A stretch of DNA of 64,000 nucleotides, from NCBI GenBank assembly GCA_036417435.1, contig CM070910.1, positions 75,934,784-75,998,783 of the forward strand, in the 5' to 3' direction. This document shows, one piece after another, positions 61,922 through 64,000 of this stretch (its first letter is position 1; every line of letters begins with the position of its first letter). The DNA comes from Inia geoffrensis. Its lineage: Eukaryota; Chordata; Mammalia; Artiodactyla; Iniidae. The notes below the pieces were generated by a model, which had not been told where the DNA came from, ran no database searches, and worked only from the letters and a program-made list of their open reading frames with translations. The position numbers and the translations under genes are program-made.

Positions 61922-64000
61922 ATGGGAGGGATTAGGGTACAGGTTAGGGTACGACAACACTTAAGGATTAGAGTACATGTGAGTGCACATGTTAGTGTTG
62001 GTGTACTGGTTAAGATTAGGGCACGGGAGAGAGTAAGGTTTCGGGTGAGGGTCAGGGTTAGGATTCGTGTTAGAGTCAGGGTTAGGGAATGGGGAGGGAT
62101 TGGGGTACAGGTTAAGGTACGGCAACGGTTTAGGGTTAGCCTACTTTGGAGGGCAGGGGTTAGTGTGGATGTCGTGGTTAAAATTAGAACACGGGTGAGG
62201 GTAAAGTTTTGACCGAGTGTCAGGGTTAGGGCTCAGGTTAGGGTTAGGATTACGGAATGGAGAGCGATTAGGGTACAGGTTAGAGTACGACAATGCTTAA
62301 GTGTTAGCATACGTGTGAGGGCACCATTTAGTGTTGCTGTATCGGTTAATATTAGGTGATGGGTGAGGGTAAGGCTTCGGGTGAGAGTCAAGTTTAGGAT
62401 TAGGGTTAGGGTTAGAGTTAGGGAATGGGGAGGGATTAGAGTACAGGTTAATGTACGGCAACGGTTTAGGGTTAGCCTACGTTGGAGGGCATGGTTTGTT
62501 GTTTATGTACTGGATAAATTAGGACACGGGTGAGGGTAATGCATCGGGTGAGTTTTAGGGTTAGGGTTCGGGTTAGGGTTAGGGTTAGGGAATGGAGAGG
62601 GATTAGGGTAGAGGTTAGGGTACGGCAGTTGTTTAGGGTTATCGTATATGTGAGGGCACAGTTTAGTGTTGGCGTACTGGTTAAGATTAGGTCACAGGTG
62701 AGGGTAAGGCTTCAGATGAGGGTCAAGATTAGGATTCGGGTTACGGTTAGAGTTAGGGAATGGGGAGGGATTAGGGTACAGTTTAGGGTTCGACAAAGTT
62801 TAAGGGTTAGCGTACGTGTGAGGGCACGAGTTAGTTTTCGTGTACTGGTTAAGATTAGTGCATGGGTGAGGGTAAGGCTTCGGGTGAGAGAAAGGATTAG
62901 GGATCGGTTTAGGGTTAGTGTTAGGCAATGTGGATGGTTTAGGGTACACGTTAGGCTACGGCAATGGTTTAGGGTTAACCTACGTTGGAGGGCATGGGTT
63001 AATGTTGATTTACTGCTTAAAATTAGGACATGGGTGAGGGGAAAACTTCAGGGGAGTGTTAGGGTTAGGGTTCGGTTTAGAGTTAGGGTTAGTGAATGGA
63101 GAGGGATTAGCGTACAGGTTAGGTTACGGCTGCGGTTTAGGGTTAGCGTACGTGTGAGGGCACGGTTTAGTGTTGGTGTACTGGTTAAGAATAGGTCACA
63201 GGTGAGGGTAAGGCTTGAGGAGAGGGTCAGGTTTAATATTCCCGTTAGGGTTAGTGTTACCGATTGGGGATGGATTAGGGTACAGTTTATTGCACGGCAA
63301 CGCTTAAGGGTTAGCGTCCGTGTGAGGGCACGAGTTAGTGTTGGTGTACTGGTTAAGTTTAGGGCACGGGTGAGGGTAAGGCTTCGGGTTAGGGACACTT
63401 TTATGGATCGGGTTAGGGTTAAGTTTAGGCAATGGGGAGGGATTAGGGTACAGGTTAGGGTACGGCAACAGCTTAGGGTTAGCCTACGTTGGAAGGCATG
63501 GTTTAGTGTTGATATACTGGTTAAAATTAGGACACGGGTGAGGGTAAAGCTTCGGGTCAGGGTCAGTGTTTGCTTTAGGTTTAGGGTTAGTGTTAGGGAA
63601 TGGGGAGGGATTAGGGTACAGTTAAGGGTACGACAATGCTTAAGGGTTAGAATATGTGTGAGGGCACAAGTTAGTGTTGGTGTACTGGTTAAGATTAGGG
63701 CACGGGTGATGGTAAGGCTCTGAGTGAGGGTCAGTGTTAGGATTTGTGTTAGGGTTAGGGTTAGCGAATGGTGAGGGATTAGGGTACAGTTTAGGGTACA
63801 ACAATGCTTAAGGGTTAGCGTACGTGTGAGGGCACGAGTTAGTGTTGGTGTACTGGTTAAGATTAAGGCACGGGTGAGGGTAAGGCTTCGGTTTAGGGCC
63901 AGGGTTAGTATTCTGGTTAGGGTTAGTGTTAGGGAATGGATAGGGATTAGGGTAATATTTAGGATACGACAACGCTTTGGCGTTAACGTACGTGTGAGGG
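61922..64000 (+). repeat. Domain-2 right end
   Basis: Repeats 59,070 onward at an offset of 2,852 bp (17 monomers minus 4 bases) to about 62.9 kb. It then follows the 41.4-42.24 kb and 54.3-54.85 kb type, and near 63,780 it switches again to the GGTTTAGGGCCAGGG subtype. It is cut by the window end inside a monomer. Confidence 0.78.

Larger units (their letters stand above)
1..64000 (+). repeat. Telomere-derived ~168-bp satellite array (whole window)
   Basis: Landmark spacing shows a regular head-to-tail tandem array. The trinucleotide that precedes GTTAGTGTT-like sequence recurs at 343, 511, 672, 839, 1007, 1175, 1343 and 1511, so the unit is 168 bp with occasional 161- or 167-bp units. Each unit divides into 28 six-base blocks, most of them one or two changes from TAGGGT, the permuted telomere hexamer. 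Each unit keeps a core of two or three near-perfect TTAGGG copies followed by GAATGG. The + strand is strongly G-rich and C-poor throughout. I saw no run of CCCTAA on the + strand, so no unit is inverted. No non-satellite island was found. The array is cut by both window ends. What I infer is descent from telomeric DNA; subtelomeric or pericentromeric placement cannot be decided here. Confidence 0.97.
40840..64000 (+). repeat. Satellite domain 2
   Basis: The basic 168-bp design is the same, but the set of subtypes differs. Characteristic units contain GAGAGAAAGGATTAGGG, GGTTTAGGGCCAGGG with TATTTAGGATACGAC, GGGACACTTTTAGGGATCGG, GCTTTTAGTGAGGG, and GTATCGGTTAATATTAGG. The GTATCGG unit starts at 40,840, 48,724, 52,086, 59,473 and 62,325 and marks five copies of a shared module. 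The array is still open at the right edge. Confidence 0.85.

Noticed and set aside
1..64000. CRISPR-like regular repetition
   Set aside because: The units are directly adjacent with no unique spacers, the period is 168 bp, and the sequence is telomere-derived. It fits a satellite and not a CRISPR array.
1..64000. CENP-B box inside the monomer
   Set aside because: Stretches such as CTTCGGGTGAGGGTCAGGG match the first half of the box pattern (TTCG, four bases, A) but lack the required CGGG in the right place. CTACGTTGGAGGG units do not match either.
1..64000. Plant-type TTTAGGG telomere repeat
   Set aside because: TTTAGGG occurs often (as in GTTTAGGGTT), but as a point variant within a strict six-base register. 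Consecutive seven-base repeats are absent, while consecutive TTAGGG copies are common.
1..64000. Functional chromosome-end telomere
   Set aside because: The longest perfect TTAGGG run I noticed is four copies, and the rest is degenerate and organised in 168-bp units, so this is internal satellite and not terminal telomere.
1..64000. tRNA, rRNA or other structured RNA genes
   Set aside because: No anticodon-arm-like or conserved rRNA motifs were seen. The sequence is satellite throughout and too poor in C on one strand for typical stem pairing.

Overview
The whole 64 kb window is one uninterrupted tandem satellite array. I find no protein-coding gene, RNA gene, transposon or unique sequence in it. 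The monomer is about 168 bp and can be written as 28 consecutive six-base blocks. Most blocks are recognisable variants of the telomeric hexamer TTAGGG (register TAGGGT), and each monomer keeps a core of two to three near-perfect TTAGGG units followed by GAATGG. All monomers (about 380) run head to tail in one orientation, with the G-rich strand on +. The array continues past both window ends, since the sequence starts and stops inside monomers. This points to a eukaryote with TTAGGG-type telomeres and suggests subtelomeric, interstitial-telomeric or other heterochromatic satellite DNA. Species and chromosomal position cannot be read from the sequence. Many monomer differences are CG to TG or CA changes, which suggests a CpG-methylating genome.

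Layout. Domain 1 (about 1-40,766) is built from several monomer subtypes arranged in higher-order repeats (HORs). Positions 1,333-3,348 hold two copies of a six-monomer, 1,008-bp HOR. Positions 3,909-16,145 and 16,146-25,539 are two copies of a ~9.4-kb HOR that look nearly identical; the first carries an extra 2.85-kb internal tandem duplication. Positions 25,867-30,399 and 30,400-34,932 are a 4,533-bp tandem duplication with very few differences. From 34,933 to 40,766 the array is more diverged and includes a ~1,510-bp nine-monomer periodicity. At 40,767-40,839 a monomer is cut to 73 bp and contains a 14-bp direct duplication. The subtype population changes at this point.

Domain 2 (40,840-64,000) uses a different set of monomer subtypes. 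It contains a near-identical 3,362-bp tandem duplication (47,540-50,901 and 50,902-54,263), an older ~10.4-kb-spaced copy (44,540-47,425 against 54,953-57,838), and further mosaic copies to the end.

Long open frames exist on both strands (up to 787 codons), but they follow from arithmetic. The 168-bp unit is divisible by three, and TTAGGG repeats read as Arg-Val or Leu-Gly on + and Leu-Thr or Pro-Asn on -, without stops. They are not annotated as genes. The biological interest lies in the satellite itself: its telomeric origin, its nested HORs, and crossover junctions that fall in monomer register.
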